NCBI GenBank assembly: GCA_021030905.1
Contig: JAGFMI010000004.1
Coordinates: 930,001 to 994,000 of the forward strand
Reading direction: 5' to 3'
From: Pyrenula massariospora
Lineage: Eukaryota; Ascomycota; Eurotiomycetes; Pyrenulales; Pyrenulaceae
DNA: 64,000 nucleotides
Part shown: positions 11,938 to 22,910 of the stretch, one piece after another
Layout: each line of letters begins with the position of its first letter
How positions within the stretch are numbered: position 1 is the first letter of the stretch
Program-made: the position numbers and the translations under genes
Notes under the pieces: model-generated
Told to the model about the DNA's origin: nothing
The model's input: the letters and a program-made list of their open reading frames with translations, nothing else
Database searches by the model: none

Positions 11938-14844
11938 TTATACAAACGCAAGACTGCCCTTCTGACTGCCTTGACTGCGCAACACATTCCCTTCAGCAAC
12001 ACTGACTGGCCGCCTTCCCTGATCATCTCCTAACCTCCATTCTCTTACCCGCGGGGACACGCTTGGGCCTTGAGCCTGTTCATCACCTCTATCAGATGCC
12101 TGGAATTGGTCGGCTTGAAGTGGCTGGTGTCCTCGGCCAGATTGTCGCCCATGGCTACCTCTTCTGAAAATGTCGAGCGACCCAACGCGCGACGGAGGAT
12201 CCGGTAATGCATCCGATGTAAACCACCTCCTCCGTCCATCCGAGTCGTATGATTCGATAGGAAAATCGTCATCCTCCCACTCAGAACTCGCCATCGAGTT
12301 ACCAGATGTGTAGTGGGCGCTAGGGGTGGTGCTTCGCCTTCTACGATGGCCCCGTAAAGATCTCCGGCCAAAATGACGCTCTGGACTTTGCTGCATAGAC
12401 CAGGACTCTGATGTTTGATCTGCATCGGAAGGCTGCGAAGTATATACATACTGCCAGTTTTCCGAGCCTGATACATTGTCCGGATCTGAAGGCAGCGACC
12501 CCGATCTCGCAATAGGGGCTTGCGGCATCTGCACAGTTGAAAAGCGTTTAGGGGACGAAAGCGAGACAAATCTCGCTGGGTGCTCCTGATCCTTGTAGCG
12601 ACGTCTTTCTTTTAAGTAGTCCTTATACGAGGAAGAAGATCGGCTACCTACGCGCCTAAGACTTGTCCCATAGCCTGGGTGAAGATTCTCTTTGTCTGGA
12701 TGCATCAACCGTTCTAGAGGAGGTTGAGGAAAGCTGTCAAGCTCGACACTCGGGATCCGACTTTTGTCGCTTGGACTAGAAGAGTTCAAAGTATTTTGCC
12801 ATGATCGCCGAACGTCGTTGAAGCCTGGCGGCCCTCCGGAGCCGTGTCCAGCGCCACTACGCCGATTTGGTAGTCCAAGAGTCGAATCTGAAATTTGGCT
12901 CAGGGGACGAGAGTTTCTTTTGACTACCCCAGACACGTCTGAGATCCTCGACAAAGGTCTCAGAGGTTGCCGATTTCGGGAATAATTTAACGGTTTCTGG
13001 CGTACGGAAGAGCTACGATCGTTCCGCTGGCGTGCATGAACCTGAGGGTTTATCCCTGGTTCCCGCCTGACTAATGTTGTACTCGCGATAGATATGACAG
13101 AAGATCTGGCTGGTCTACCGATATTACGGATCCCTGCAGGTATTGAAAATCGAGAAGGCCGGTCATCTTGCCCCACAGGAGAGTCGTTCCAAGGCAATTC
13201 CAAGCGTGGAACAGGAGACACTGTCCGAGAAACGATTCCTGCGTCCGATGGCGTCATCCTGGTAGCAGCCTGAAATGCTGTCGGTGATTCTTCCGGCGGG
13301 AGGTCACGGGTCGTCGGTGATGGTGTGGTCGGCGTTTCATGACGCTTCTGTGGCTCCAATTCGCTCTCCGCGTGCTGTCGCCTTCTTCTCCTTCTCTTCC
13401 GCCGCCAACAGCATATCAAGATCGTTAAAACAATCAAAGCAGAAAATGTCAGGGGAAGTGCAATTGCCAAGATTAGACGAAGTCGATCCTTTGCGCCCAT
13501 TGAATGGTCACCTCGCGAGGTCGCCGTTGTAGTAGGCGCTCGACTCTGCGTCGATAGCAAGCTCGATGACATCTTCGTGCTACTTGCTGAAGTAGCACGG
13601 GTCGACTTTGGCACTGACAACACATTAATTTTCAAATTAGCGTTTTCTGTTTCAGAGTCTTGCTGAGCCTGAAGCTCAATGAAGATTTCGCCGGCGGGCA
13701 AGGTCAACGGCACAATCCCTTGAAAGGTTCGCTTATTATCATCATAAGTTAGCCAGTCGGATGCATTTGCCAGGTTCGCGGATATCTTGATGTCTCCTGT
13801 CGCTAACATGGTCGAGTCGATTGTGTAGGTAAATGATTGCCCTGGTATTGCAGAAGCAACAGGTAATGCTGATAAAAACAGTTTGGAGGTTCTAAGTGAA
13901 AGCTGAGTTGTCGCCACGTCTCCATAAATATCGACGACAGAAACGAAAATTTCAGTATCACTGATATCTCGCGGCGCAATCCCCGACATGGACAGATCTT
14001 GCAGGTTGAAGTCAAGCCATTTAGGCACGCTGGCCTCGGCATGAGTCCATTCAGAATCCTGAACCGGCCGCCCATCCAACTGCAACTGGTCTTTCCAGTT
14101 GATTGAGAGATCCTGACCTCCGCTAATATCTACAGTCTGAGAAGCGTTGTTAAAGGCGAGCATGTGGTAGCCCACTGCAATGTGAAAGATGACAGATGAC
14201 TCGGAAAAACCAGCAACTCGAGACCCAATCAGCTTGAAACCATACGTTTGTGCAGTCGCTGTTTGTGAAACCAAGGCAGGAGCAGCGCCTGAGAATCGAA
14301 TATTTTGAGCATCGAAATGAATCCAGGAAGGTAGAGGTGTGTCCTCATCGGTCGTTGCGTAGTAATTCATGTCAGATGCGGGGGTTTTGAACGTGTCCCT
14401 AGAAAGTAAGAACGAGAAGCCTTGCGAAGGATATAGTAGCAAGCTGTTTGGCGCCGAGGTCCTTCCAATCTGCGCAAGCTGAGACAGAACCGAGAGGCCC
14501 AGCTCCGGAGCAGGTTCCTGGACAGTGACTAGAGTGACGTCCATGTTTGAGGAGCCGCTGTTATCTCGCGCGATTAGCTTGAAGTTTGCTGACCCAGCGT
14601 CTGGTGGCTCTGGAGTTCCAGTGAACGTTCGGGTCTCATTATCCAGATGAAGCCAGCCAGGTGCATTTGAGACGATATATGACAACGGTCCTTGACCGCC
14701 TCCGAAAGTAGATAGGGAGAACTGAAAATTGTATGGCTCAGACACGCGAGCTACCGGAGGTACCTGGGAATTGATTCGATACGCGATCTGCGGCGCTGCA
14801 TGCACTGCGCTCGTGAGGAAAGCAACGGCCAGTTCGCATAGCAT
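11938..14844 (-). CDS. Axl2-like plasma-membrane protein with cadherin-type (CADG) domains
   Basis: Single-pass surface protein related to yeast Axl2/Bud10, which marks axial bud sites and interacts with septins. It is 968 aa in one exon. A signal peptide (MLCELAVAFLTSAVHA) is followed by about four dystroglycan/cadherin-like repeats, each with a PxWLxxDxxxxxFxGTP-type core. Visible cores include APGWLHLDNETRTFTGTP, LPSWIHFDAQNIRFSGAAP, VPKWLDFNLQDLSMSGIAP and ASDWLTYDDNKRTFQG. A Ser/Thr-rich stalk precedes the membrane helix LILAIALPLTFSALIVLTIL and a CCWRRKRRRRRR stop-transfer. The cytosolic tail of about 480 residues is Ser/Arg/Pro-rich with many phosphorylatable SP and RS sites. Filamentous homologues act in conidiation and septation, so the role here is probably polarity or septum placement. 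Confidence 0.85.
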   Translation of the reverse strand: MLCELAVAFLTSAVHAAPQIAYRINSQVPPVARVSEPYNFQFSLSTFGGGQGPLSYIVSNAPGWLHLDNETRTFTGTPEPPDAGSANFKLIARDNSGSSNMDVTLVTVQEPAPELGLSVLSQLAQIGRTSAPNSLLLYPSQGFSFLLSRDTFKTPASDMNYYATTDEDTPLPSWIHFDAQNIRFSGAAPALVSQTATAQTYGFKLIGSRVAGFSESSVIFHIAVGYHMLAFNNASQTVDISGGQDLSINWKDQLQLDGRPVQDSEWTHAEASVPKWLDFNLQDLSMSGIAPRDISDTEIFVSVVDIYGDVATTQLSLRTSKLFLSALPVASAIPGQSFTYTIDSTMLATGDIKISANLANASDWLTYDDNKRTFQGIVPLTLPAGEIFIELQAQQDSETENANLKINVLSVPKSTRATSASSTKMSSSLLSTQSRAPTTTATSRGDHSMGAKDRLRLILAIALPLTFSALIVLTILICCWRRKRRRRRRQHAESELEPQKRHETPTTPSPTTRDLPPEESPTAFQAATRMTPSDAGIVSRTVSPVPRLELPWNDSPVGQDDRPSRFSIPAGIRNIGRPARSSVISIASTTLVRREPGINPQVHARQRNDRSSSVRQKPLNYSRNRQPLRPLSRISDVSGVVKRNSRPLSQISDSTLGLPNRRSGAGHGSGGPPGFNDVRRSWQNTLNSSSPSDKSRIPSVELDSFPQPPLERLMHPDKENLHPGYGTSLRRVGSRSSSSYKDYLKERRRYKDQEHPARFVSLSSPKRFSTVQMPQAPIARSGSLPSDPDNVSGSENWQYVYTSQPSDADQTSESWSMQQSPERHFGRRSLRGHRRRRSTTPSAHYTSGNSMASSEWEDDDFPIESYDSDGRRRWFTSDALPDPPSRVGSLDIFRRGSHGRQSGRGHQPLQADQFQASDRGDEQAQGPSVSPRVREWRLGDDQGRRPVSVAEGNVLRSQGSQKGSLAFV

Positions 14845-15131
14845 CTTTCGAACATTTTGACGAAAAAGGTTGCGGGATCAAAGTTTTCGGTCATTGCGCG
14901 CCGTGAATTTACTTGTATGTCGCATATTTTCTGGACCTTTAGCAATATCTGCGACTCAATGGGAAAAGTTGAAGAAACACAAAATCGCCAGGGGAACGCG
15001 AGAGCGCGTCTTCCCGGCGGATAGAAATTCCATTAGAGTGGCAGGAATGCGGTGGAATGAAAGTTCCCTTGAAAGGCTGTAAGGGGCTTGGGGAATCCAT
15101 TCGGCAGAACATGTCATTTACCTTGTGGCTC

Positions 15132-15650
15132 TCAGCCATTGATTGCCACGATCATTCGAATCGCGTGTCGTCCAGGTGCGTAGTAATTATTGACAGTCCC
15201 TTTGTCAATAAAGCCAGTGGATCTGTAAAGATTATATGCGACCTCACGGCTCGGGTCGACCGATAGCTCAATATGGCGACACCCACCTTGAGTAGCCCGA
15301 TCTTTCATGTGAGCAATCAGCAACCTACCGAGTCCTTGCCTGCGATATTCTAGAGACACACAGATCTTATGAAGCAATAGAGATTTGCGAGCACGAACAT
15401 ACACAGCATAGGCAATCACGGTAGGCTCGTCAGCTGAAGGACGACCACCGAGAATGAAAAGTATGTGACTGTTAGCTTTTTCAAAAAATGCAGCTGTCAA
15501 ATCCATAGCTTCGTTTCGCGGGAATGTTTTTCGTTCCAGGCTAGATATATTTTCCAGGTATTGCAGCATGGGTTTTCGAGCCTGTTGACGAAGATCTTGG
15601 ATGCTGTCCGCGGTGAAGGATCCGACCACAGCTTCAGAGCGTCCTGTCAT
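15132..15650 (-). CDS. GNAT-family N-acetyltransferase
   Basis: Acetyl-CoA-dependent acetyltransferase, 172 aa, single exon, substrate unknown. The acetyl-CoA pyrophosphate-binding motif A is RRQGLGRLLIAHM (consensus R/QxxGxG/A). It is preceded by strand LLLHKICVSLEYR and followed by CRHIELSVDPSREVAYNLYRSTGF, the motif B region in which the N-Y-R pattern is typical of RimI/NAT-like enzymes. Length fits a free-standing GNAT domain. It is tandem with the Axl2-like gene (287 bp apart) and divergent from MZT1, with no functional link apparent. Confidence 0.85.
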   Translation of the reverse strand: MTGRSEAVVGSFTADSIQDLRQQARKPMLQYLENISSLERKTFPRNEAMDLTAAFFEKANSHILFILGGRPSADEPTVIAYAVYVRARKSLLLHKICVSLEYRRQGLGRLLIAHMKDRATQGGCRHIELSVDPSREVAYNLYRSTGFIDKGTVNNYYAPGRHAIRMIVAING

Positions 15651-15946
15651 TTGATAATTAGATGCGAACGTCGATAAATTATAGATAGCTCTGCTCCAAG
15701 CGGAAAACTTTTTAGAGATCGAGTCTCAAATGGAAAAATGCATGCAAAGACAAATGAGTACTATATGTTTGAGAGGGAATTATGCGATTTAGAAACCAAC
15801 TGAGACCCCGCAACGCGTCACGTAACTCCAAGCTCTACCAATAATCCCATCTTCGATATCTCAGCGCGCTGTGAAGCACAACGCAAGATCAATTCCAAGA
15901 ATCAAAATACAAGCTTCGAAATACCCGACTATCAAACTAGAAAGCT

Positions 15947-16319
15947 ATGCCTCCCCCCAAGTCTGCATCAAACCCTGTCCCAGATTCTCGGAACGAGAAA
16001 GCAGAAGCAGCGCGCGAATGCATTGACATCCTCGAAGAGATCTCTACGCTATTAGTACATCATTGGTCCCGTTTTTGCAATTGATCATCGAAGCATTAAT
16101 TCCGGTGTAGAACTCCCAACTCACGCGCCGCCAGTTATCCCTCTGTGTGTCGCTGATAGAGAACGGCGTCAATCCAGAGGCGCTTGCAGTATGTTGGTTA
16201 AACCGGTTCACGCTTGCTAGGCCCATGTGTGCTGATTCATTGAACAGACAGCGATCAAAGAGCTAAGGAAAAGCTCGGAGGAAGCGCAGCAGAAAAACAC
16301 TGCTGCCGAAGAACGATGA
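15947..16319 (+). CDS. MZT1: Mitotic-spindle organizing protein 1 (MOZART1)
   Basis: Small gamma-tubulin complex component that binds the N-termini of GCP subunits and helps recruit the complex to spindle pole bodies. Three short exons (15947-16054, 16111-16188, 16248-16319) give 85 aa; every junction is phase 0. Exon 1 encodes [17 protein letters not shown], exon 2 [19 protein letters not shown] and VNPEALA, and exon 3 [15 protein letters not shown]. Together they reproduce the three-helix family signature [13 protein letters not shown]-x-x-IKELR. No single open frame covers the gene, so ORF scanning alone misses it. It is divergent from the GNAT gene across 296 bp and converges on the CUE-domain gene, whose stop lies about 150 bp beyond. 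Confidence 0.95.
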
Positions 16320-16465
16320 ATCCTGGGGATATAGCATTCTTCAAGATGTTTCTCTAACGTGCTAGGACGATTTGCGTCTATAATCTGTAGTAAGATATGA
16401 AGCGGTATCATAAAGGCCAGAGAAGTCCTGTTCGCTAAACGCCCCCGTACGCCTCGAGCCTCCAC

Positions 16466-17931
16466 TCATGATTTCGTCTCAACCTTTCCATCGTCCTTTT
16501 TCCCGCCATCTCCAATCTCCCCCGCCATAGCTTCCGCAGTCGCCTCCTTTACCCTATCGTGGTCATCAGACTTTGAGTCCTTACTTTTTGTGGTATCCTT
16601 CTCGTCATCGCTATCGCCAAGACTAAAAGGATCATTATCCGCAACGGGAGACGGTTCTACGGCAGACAGCGGCTGCCACTTGCTGGACTTGCCGCCACTG
16701 GTGTGTCTCTTGGTAGGATCCGGAGATGCGCTGTACATGTCGCCACTAATCTCTTCTGGAGGTCCGTCGTGGAAGGAGACTTGGCGCCCGTCAGAGCTAG
16801 GCGGAGGCTTAGGGGTAGGCTTGAAAAGGTCAGGGTTAGCTAGGGGACGTGTGGGCTTCGGTGGTGGTGCGGCTGTAGCGACAGTGAGTTAGCAACATTG
16901 CTCTAACAATCTTGGTAAGGAGTAGACACAAACCTTCTGTGTCTCTCATCTCAAGTCTTGAAAAGTCGTCGCCAATCACCTGAGGATCGGCATCGTAGCG
17001 TTCACGATCAGCACTGCGGCGGGCCATGTCTGTACTCCTTCTATTGCCACTGGAAAGATGACCACCACGGATGCTCTGGCCTTGCCGCGCCGGCTGGTTC
17101 TGGAATTCTTCGTCTGAGTCCTCGCCATCGATCTTTTTCTTGAAATTCTGCACCCATTTATTCACGGTGGCTTGAGTATCTAGAAAGCCTTTCCGAATGT
17201 TGTCTCGAATGACAGGCAAGTCATCTGGAATACAAAAATCAGCAGAATTCCCTCATCAAGGGGTCTTTAGACTAGCCATCAAAGAAGCTGTGGTCACGAT
17301 CTTCATCCGATAGCTCACTTGGTCGTCGTCTAGGGCCTCCAGAAGCCATTCTGGGATCGCCGTACCCGCCTCTCGGACCTTGTCGTCCCGATCCACTATA
17401 ATGTTCTGCAAGCTGTCGTGCATACATCTCGTCGGCCTCCAGTTGACTCTGAGCGGTAGACGTAGGCTGGGTTGGTCTAGGTGGGCGAGCGGGGGGCTCT
17501 GCCTCCTTCACTGATTCTGGGTCGGTCATTCCTGCCCAGGCATTAGCAGTAATCACATTGTGACACCACTTTTCTCACCAAGCAGTGCATTGAATGCTGG
17601 TTCGACTTGGCCGCCGCTAGCTTGGAGGACAGCCTTGACCACTGCAGCATCGAGGCTAGGGAAGGCTTCCTTGAGAGTGCCCAAAGCTTGTTCCTGAGGG
17701 CTCATTGGCCGTGGAGGCTTCGGCGGAGGGGCTGTTCCTTCCGTCTTGCGAGGAGATGTCTGATTCTCTGTAGCAGAGCCCCCTGTTATACCAGTATCTT
17801 GAGGTTCGTCATCAAAGTCGAGCGGTCGCGCCGTTGTGGGAGATTCGGGAGGTCCACTCTGAAGGCACCAGTTAATCGAGGTATTGAAAGGAATCACTAG
17901 ATTGTCCTACAGTTTTCTCGGATTCTGCCAT
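16466..17931 (-). CDS. CUE-domain ubiquitin receptor (Cue5-like)
   Basis: Likely adaptor linking ubiquitinated cargo to Atg8 for selective autophagy, as yeast Cue5 does. Five exons (17931-17911, 17858-17579, 17531-17277, 17224-16934, 16872-16466) give 417 aa. A CUE domain lies at about residues 64-106, with SPQEQALGTLKEAFPSLDAA, the conserved FP, and AFNALLGM bridging exons 2-3. The centre has DLPVIRDNIRKGFLDTQ, a conserved helical region of the family. Near the C-terminus WQPL (about residue 348) fits an Atg8-interacting motif. The linker is rich in PPKPxRP repeats. Intron 3 (17225-17276) is best modelled with a GC donor, giving HSFFDDDLPVIRDN. A GT donor 21 nt upstream in the exon also keeps frame but deletes seven residues. 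Confidence 0.87.
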
Positions 17932-18247
17932 GACCGCACGGTGCGAGGTTTCGACGTGACTTAAGTATGTTTATCTAGAGATCTTGGGACAATGGTGGGT
18001 TTACAACGTAGCTTGAGGATTTGAATGGATTGTTTCACGGAAGCATTGCACTGGACACAATGCCTTCAAATGCCCACTACCCCAATGGCTCGGCCGATAT
18101 GACGCAAGCCTCGTTAGCGGTCACTGAAGTCTCCGAGCCGAGCCCGATCCTCGCGTCCAACATGAGGACGTCCGCACGCACACAATTTGCTCTGCATGTC
18201 CACACTTAACTAACCTGACAACGTTTGATGGGTCAATTGCCCGAAGT
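17932..18247. other. Intergenic region: CUE gene promoter, DHX35 3' flank
   Basis: 316 bp upstream of the CUE gene and beyond the DHX35 stop. It contains the presumed promoter; no further feature was seen. Confidence 0.4.
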
Positions 18248-20357
18248 TCAAGTTGAAGTTTTGTAATATTCTGGTGCATATTCAAGCAGCCATGCTTTCT
18301 CGATCTTTGTCAGATCACGGATAAATGTTTTCGACCCAGTTTCAAGCACTTCATGGAAGATCACCCATTCAGCTTTCCGGTTCTATAAAGAATATTAGTC
18401 AACACAGGCGACAGACGTATCACGAGTTGTCACTTACAAACATCAACGAGCTAGGATGTGCATGGAGAGTCAATAGACCGTTCACAGTCTTGAACGATCC
18501 ATCATATTGCACCTTGGCGGCTTGAGAGAAGAATCCTGTGGTCAAGCACCTCCGAATCCGCTCATTCTTGTCTAGTTGATCGGCTCGATTGCTCATCCGT
18601 GCCAAGGTCTCATCAACTTCGATTCCGAATCGTTCCAAATATCGCTTCAGCTGCGCCCGTATACTCACAGCCCGGGTCATATTAGCATGGTTTAGAGAGT
18701 TGTCACGAGACCACCTTGACTCTTTCCTACCCTTTGTTACAAAAGCATGGTAGACGTTTAACAGGGTAAGGTGATCCCCCTCATCGACGGCAAACTTCCG
18801 TCGTGCCGACTCCGTAGTTTTCTTATCGTTTTCGTAGAAAGGGGAGCTTTGAAGACTTGTCATGGCTGCGATCGACAATATCTCGCTCAGACAGCCAAAG
18901 CTTGGTGCAGCCAGAAGAACCTTGGCCATCATTGGCTCGACTGATAATTCAGCCATCCGACTGCCAAGAGGTCTTGTCAGCTTCGCGTATTCATCCACTG
19001 CCTTCAACGAATATAGAAGCTCGAACCCTCTAACCACCATTTGCGAAGGAGGCGGAGTCAGAAAGTCAAAACGCACAATGTTGTCGATCCCAAGAGCCTT
19101 CAGTTGAAGTATCAATGGTGCCATGTTCGACCGCTGGATTTCTGGTACACTGGTTGCTGGTAGTGTAGCGTAGCCTTCTTCTGTGTACAGCCTGAAGCAT
19201 TTCCCAGGTCTCGTCCGTCCTGCTCTCCCAGCTCTTTGCGTAGCAGATGCTTTCGAGATGGGGACCGCTGTCAAAGTGTCTATACCTGTCGAAGGGTTGT
19301 ATGCACGGAGCTTCGCATAGCCGCAATCAATAACATAGACAATACCATCGATGGTGACAGATGCCTCTGCAATGTTGGTTGAGACAACAACTTTTCGGGT
19401 ATTTTCCGGAGCAGGTTCGAAGACATACATCTGGTCGTCAGCTGATAGTCCAGCGTATAGGGGCATCGGCTGTAGACCCTGGGCTTTGGGGTGTATTTCG
19501 GACGCTCTTTCGCCGAGCTTCTGGATCGCAGCTTCTATCTCCTCTCTGCCCGTCAAAAAGATGAGGATATCTCCATCTGCCTCATTGGTATGGATTTCAA
19601 ATGCTGTTTGTACAGCTTGCTCAACGTAGTCATTAGTCGGCTCCTGTAAGTACAATACGTCGACCGGAAACATTCTTCCTTCAATGCTGATAATGGTCCC
19701 TTTCTGCATACTAACCCTCTCCACTTCATCACCCGATTCCCTGCCGTTAGTGAAAAAGGCCAGAAAATCCTTGGCTTGGATTGTCGCGCTACTCACGATG
19801 ATTTTAAGATCAGACCGCCGCTTCGAAATTTTTTTCAAGACGCCAAGTAGAATATCTGTGCTCAGAGATCGCTCATGAGCCTCGTCAACCATAATGACCG
19901 AGTATCGCGTTAGCAGTGGATCAACCAGAGCCTCCCGTAGAAGCAGCCCATCTGTAAGAAATTTTATTCCCGTCTTCGCAGAGGTTAAGTCTTCGAATCT
20001 TATGGAGTATCCAACCTCTTCGCCGACTTGACATCGCATCTCATCAGCTACTCTGGCGGCCACGGACTTGGCAGCCACCCGCCGAGGCTGCGGCAGTCAG
20101 TCATCTATGTATGTTTCTAGAATCAAGAAACAAACCTGGGTAACAGCTATGACTTTGCCGTCTTCGCACCAACCTGCATTTTCCAGAAACTGTGGAAGTT
20201 GAGTTGTCTTCCCACTGCCAGTCTGACCGATCAAGATGGTAACCTGGTTCGTTTCTATTGCATAAAGTATGCTCTCCCGATACTTGGAAATCGGTAAAAG
20301 CGAGGCTGGCTTTTGAAGAGCTGGAATGAATGCTAGGTCAAGATCCGCCATTCTCAA
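18248..20357 (-). CDS. DHX35: DEAH-box RNA helicase, DHX35-like
   Basis: ATP-dependent RNA helicase of the spliceosomal DEAH group; the family is associated with catalytic-stage spliceosomes and is missing from S. cerevisiae. Three exons (20357-20136, 20087-18438, 18382-18248) give 668 aa. Motifs in order are GQTGSGKTTQLPQF (Walker A), PRRVAAKSVA (Ia), FLTDGLLLRE (Ib), VDEAHERS (II), SSATI (III), IFLTGREEIE, VVVSTNIAEASVTI (V) and QRAGRAGRTRPGKCFRLYT (VI). Then come the winged-helix, ratchet and OB-fold regions, ending with a short last exon encoding NRKAEWVIFHEVLETGSK. The start could equally be the ATG two codons further in. It is divergent from the PITH gene. Confidence 0.93.
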
Positions 20358-20845
20358 TCCTTAGGATCATAGAAAGCTCATAAAGACCCTATACTCATTT
20401 TATGCTGTACGAGGTCGGTGACCCTCGCGCAGAAAAAACTAAGCTTGGCGGAAACCTGGTTGGACAAATACAGATTCAGCCCAATAGCATACCTTGCTTA
20501 GTTGAATCATGTGTCAGGGGCAAGAAATGGTCCTTGTGAAGTTTTTCAATATCATGGTTAATATTCGATATGCTACTGGTAAAAGAGTCCAATCAATATT
20601 TATCATAAGTTCTTTGCACACGTTCTCGGTTCGGCGAAAATGAAGCCGGGCCGACGTCTCTTCCACCGCAAAATAGCGAATTTAAATCTAGAAACAATTA
20701 CAAGAATAATCTATTGCACGTATTCGAGAAAGCTAGGGCAATCAGTAATTTCCACTGACTGAGTTGACAGACGGATCTGCCCCAACTGAACGGCTATCAG
20801 GGATACGCAGGGATTCTTGGTAGATTTAGTCCTTATTGAAGCACG
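20358..20845. promoter_or_regulatory. Shared divergent promoter region, DHX35 / PITH gene
   Basis: 488 bp between two divergent starts, AT-leaning. It must serve both promoters. No specific regulatory motif could be assigned. Confidence 0.45.
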
Positions 20846-21570
20846 ATGTCAGGCCATTGCCACGACGAGCATGGAGGTCATGGACACGATCATAGCCATG
20901 GCGAGCATGACCACACGAACGACATAACGCCAGCATTACAATCGGGACTATATCAACAAATTGACTTTGGACGCATTACTACATTGAACGAAGAAGTCCC
21001 CAAGTCTGGGGCTGCTGTGGTGAAGAAAGAGTGGTCTCAACGATTAGAAGAGCAGCCCGTACTCCAAAGTGATGCAGATGAGCAGATCCTTATGCACATT
21101 CCGTGCGCCATTCTTTTCCGCCCTGTGACGTGGAGGAATCTGACCGTGCCAACCATAGCTTCGTTGCCCAAATCAAGCTCCACTCACTCCTAATCCGTAC
21201 TTCAGACACTCCCAACGCTCCTAGATCTCTGAAACTGTTTCGAAATCGAGACGATATGGACTTCGAGACTGCCTCCGACCTTGCTCCAACCCAAAAGCTA
21301 GCTCTACCACGAACCTCCGAGGTGACTGAAATGCCCCTTAATCGGGCGCACTGGAATGGGACCACGTCAATTACTCTTTTCTTCGAAGACAACCACAGTA
21401 ACGGGGAAGAGGATGTTACGATCATCAGCTACTTGGGCTTCAAAGGAGAGTTTCTGGCGTTGAATAGAGAACCCGTCAGCGTGCTGTACGAAGCTGCCGC
21501 TAATCCCAGTGATCATGTCGCGATACAAGGCTTGACTGGTATCGGTAACAAGTCGATGCCAGGGCAATGA
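20846..21570 (+). CDS. PITH-domain protein
   Basis: Small protein with a PITH domain, the proteasome-interacting module also found at the C-terminus of thioredoxin-like TXNL1. Two exons (20846-21102, 21159-21570) give 222 aa. The N-terminus is His-rich (HCHDEHGGHGHDHSHGEHDH) and could bind metal, which is common in this family. The PITH fold spans roughly residues 30-190, with LYQQIDFGRITTLNE, DADEQILMHIPFVAQIKLHS across the splice, LKLFRNRDDMDFETASDL, and VTIISYLGFKGEF. The splice replaces a frame that would otherwise lose the conserved HIPF segment. Function of stand-alone fungal PITH proteins is not established. Confidence 0.9.
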
Positions 21571-21797
21571 ATGCGGGATTCGCGAATTTAGGTTGAAACC
21601 GGATAAGGAGGATCCGAACTTGTCAATAGTCAAATCTAGCTCGGGTTGAGGTACGTAGCCAGGTAGCTTGTGTGGTGGAGCGTTGGCTGTTGACTTTCGG
21701 CACTACACCGAGTCTCCATCGATGCTTCTCTTAAGAGTATTTTCCTCTAAAGTTCTAGCACATGACGTCTTCGAAAAGGATCTTGACCTTCCGGCTT

Positions 21798-22552
21798 TTA
21801 AGCCTCTAGAGCGACCCGTCTAGCTCTTTCTCTTTCTTTCCGTTTCCTAACATTTTCCTCTTCGGCATCAAGGTTAGTACCAGGAACATCCGGTAACTGT
21901 TCTTGCTCGTTGGCAACTGGAGCGTCTGGTAGCGATACACCATTAATTTCTCGGTCTAGAGCGTCCAACTCATCCTCAACCTCGTCCTCGTCTTGGTTAG
22001 ACATTTGACCTGCCAAGGCCTCGCTGATCTCCTACGCGGGGCAAAGGTCGTCAGACGTCGGCAGTCTTGATAGATGGACAACACGTACTTGCTGATATGC
22101 TCTTGCTTCCTCGGTCTCGCCCATAAGCTTCTCCACAGCCTCCAATCCACCCATCTCTTTGTGAATCTCTTGCAGCACCTTTGTCCCTTGCTGCAGCCCA
22201 AAGACAACATCTTTCTGCACAAGCGCAAACTCAACACTGCTGGTCAATTTCTCCAGCTGTTCGAGCTGCGCATCCGTCTTAACGAACAGCGACTCTTGGT
22301 ATTTCTTCCGGCGCAAGGCCAGAAGGGCTCTCTTCTTGTCTCCTTGGGCCAAGCATTCTTTCGCAATGGCGGTTTCTCGTTCCGTGATGACTGTGATTCG
22401 TTTTTGATATTGGCGTAATTTATCTCGCTGGTTCTTCATGTCCAGTATGGCACTGCAGCTTGCATGTCAGAGGTCTGACTCAATCTGGTGGCCTTAGCGG
22501 GTGCCTACCGGTCCTGTGTGGAGATTTGGTGCGCACTCTGAGAGTTCCCCAT
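21798..22552 (-). CDS. VPS20: ESCRT-III subunit Vps20 (CHMP6)
   Basis: Nucleates ESCRT-III polymer on endosomes by linking ESCRT-II (Vps25) to Snf7, for multivesicular-body sorting. Three exons (22552-22509, 22452-22089, 22031-21798) give 213 aa. The first exon encodes MGNSQSAHQISTQDR, whose Gly2 fits N-myristoylation as known for Vps20. It joins to AILDMKNQRDKLRQYQKRI (basic helix 1), LAQGDKKRALLALRRKKYQE (helix 2) and VVFGLQQGTKVLQEIHKEMG. The acidic C-terminal half includes DEVEDELDALDREING, consistent with autoinhibition and Vps4 MIT binding. All junctions are GT-AG. Confidence 0.94.
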
Positions 22553-22910
22553 TTTCTTATCATGATGAAGTGCCTGTAATGGAGTTCTTCGGACGTGAAG
22601 AGAATTATGTGAGCCTCATTGCGCGAGGTAAACTCCTAGGGTGTCCTCGCCAACAACCCTACCGGGCTTCGGCTCGGAAAAGTGCTTATCGATAGAGCTA
22701 ACACAGCCTTTTCCCGATACTATCTAGCGGTCCTAATTAGGTATAGTATCCTCTTACCACCTTAAATTATTTTATGGCTCTCGCGGTTGTCCTGCAGCTA
22801 TTGATGCCTACCTACCACTGCCAGAAAAGAGGTCTATCTTACTCTTAAAAATGGCCATTCTTCTTCAGATTTATGGTAGAATAACTAAGGTATCACACTA
22901 GCTTTTAATC
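22553..22910. other. Intergenic region: VPS20 promoter, GST 3' flank
   Basis: 358 bp. The part from about 22690 to 22900 is AT-rich and different in texture from its surroundings. It could be a worn transposon remnant, but I could not tie it to a family. No terminal repeats were found. Confidence 0.3.

Noticed and set aside
21103-21158. Reading through the PITH gene intron
   Set aside because: It loses the conserved HIPF segment and ends early; splicing restores the complete domain.
22690-22900. AT-rich stretch upstream of VPS20 as a transposon fragment
   Set aside because: No terminal repeats, target-site duplication or recognisable protein remnant; noted only as possible worn repeat.
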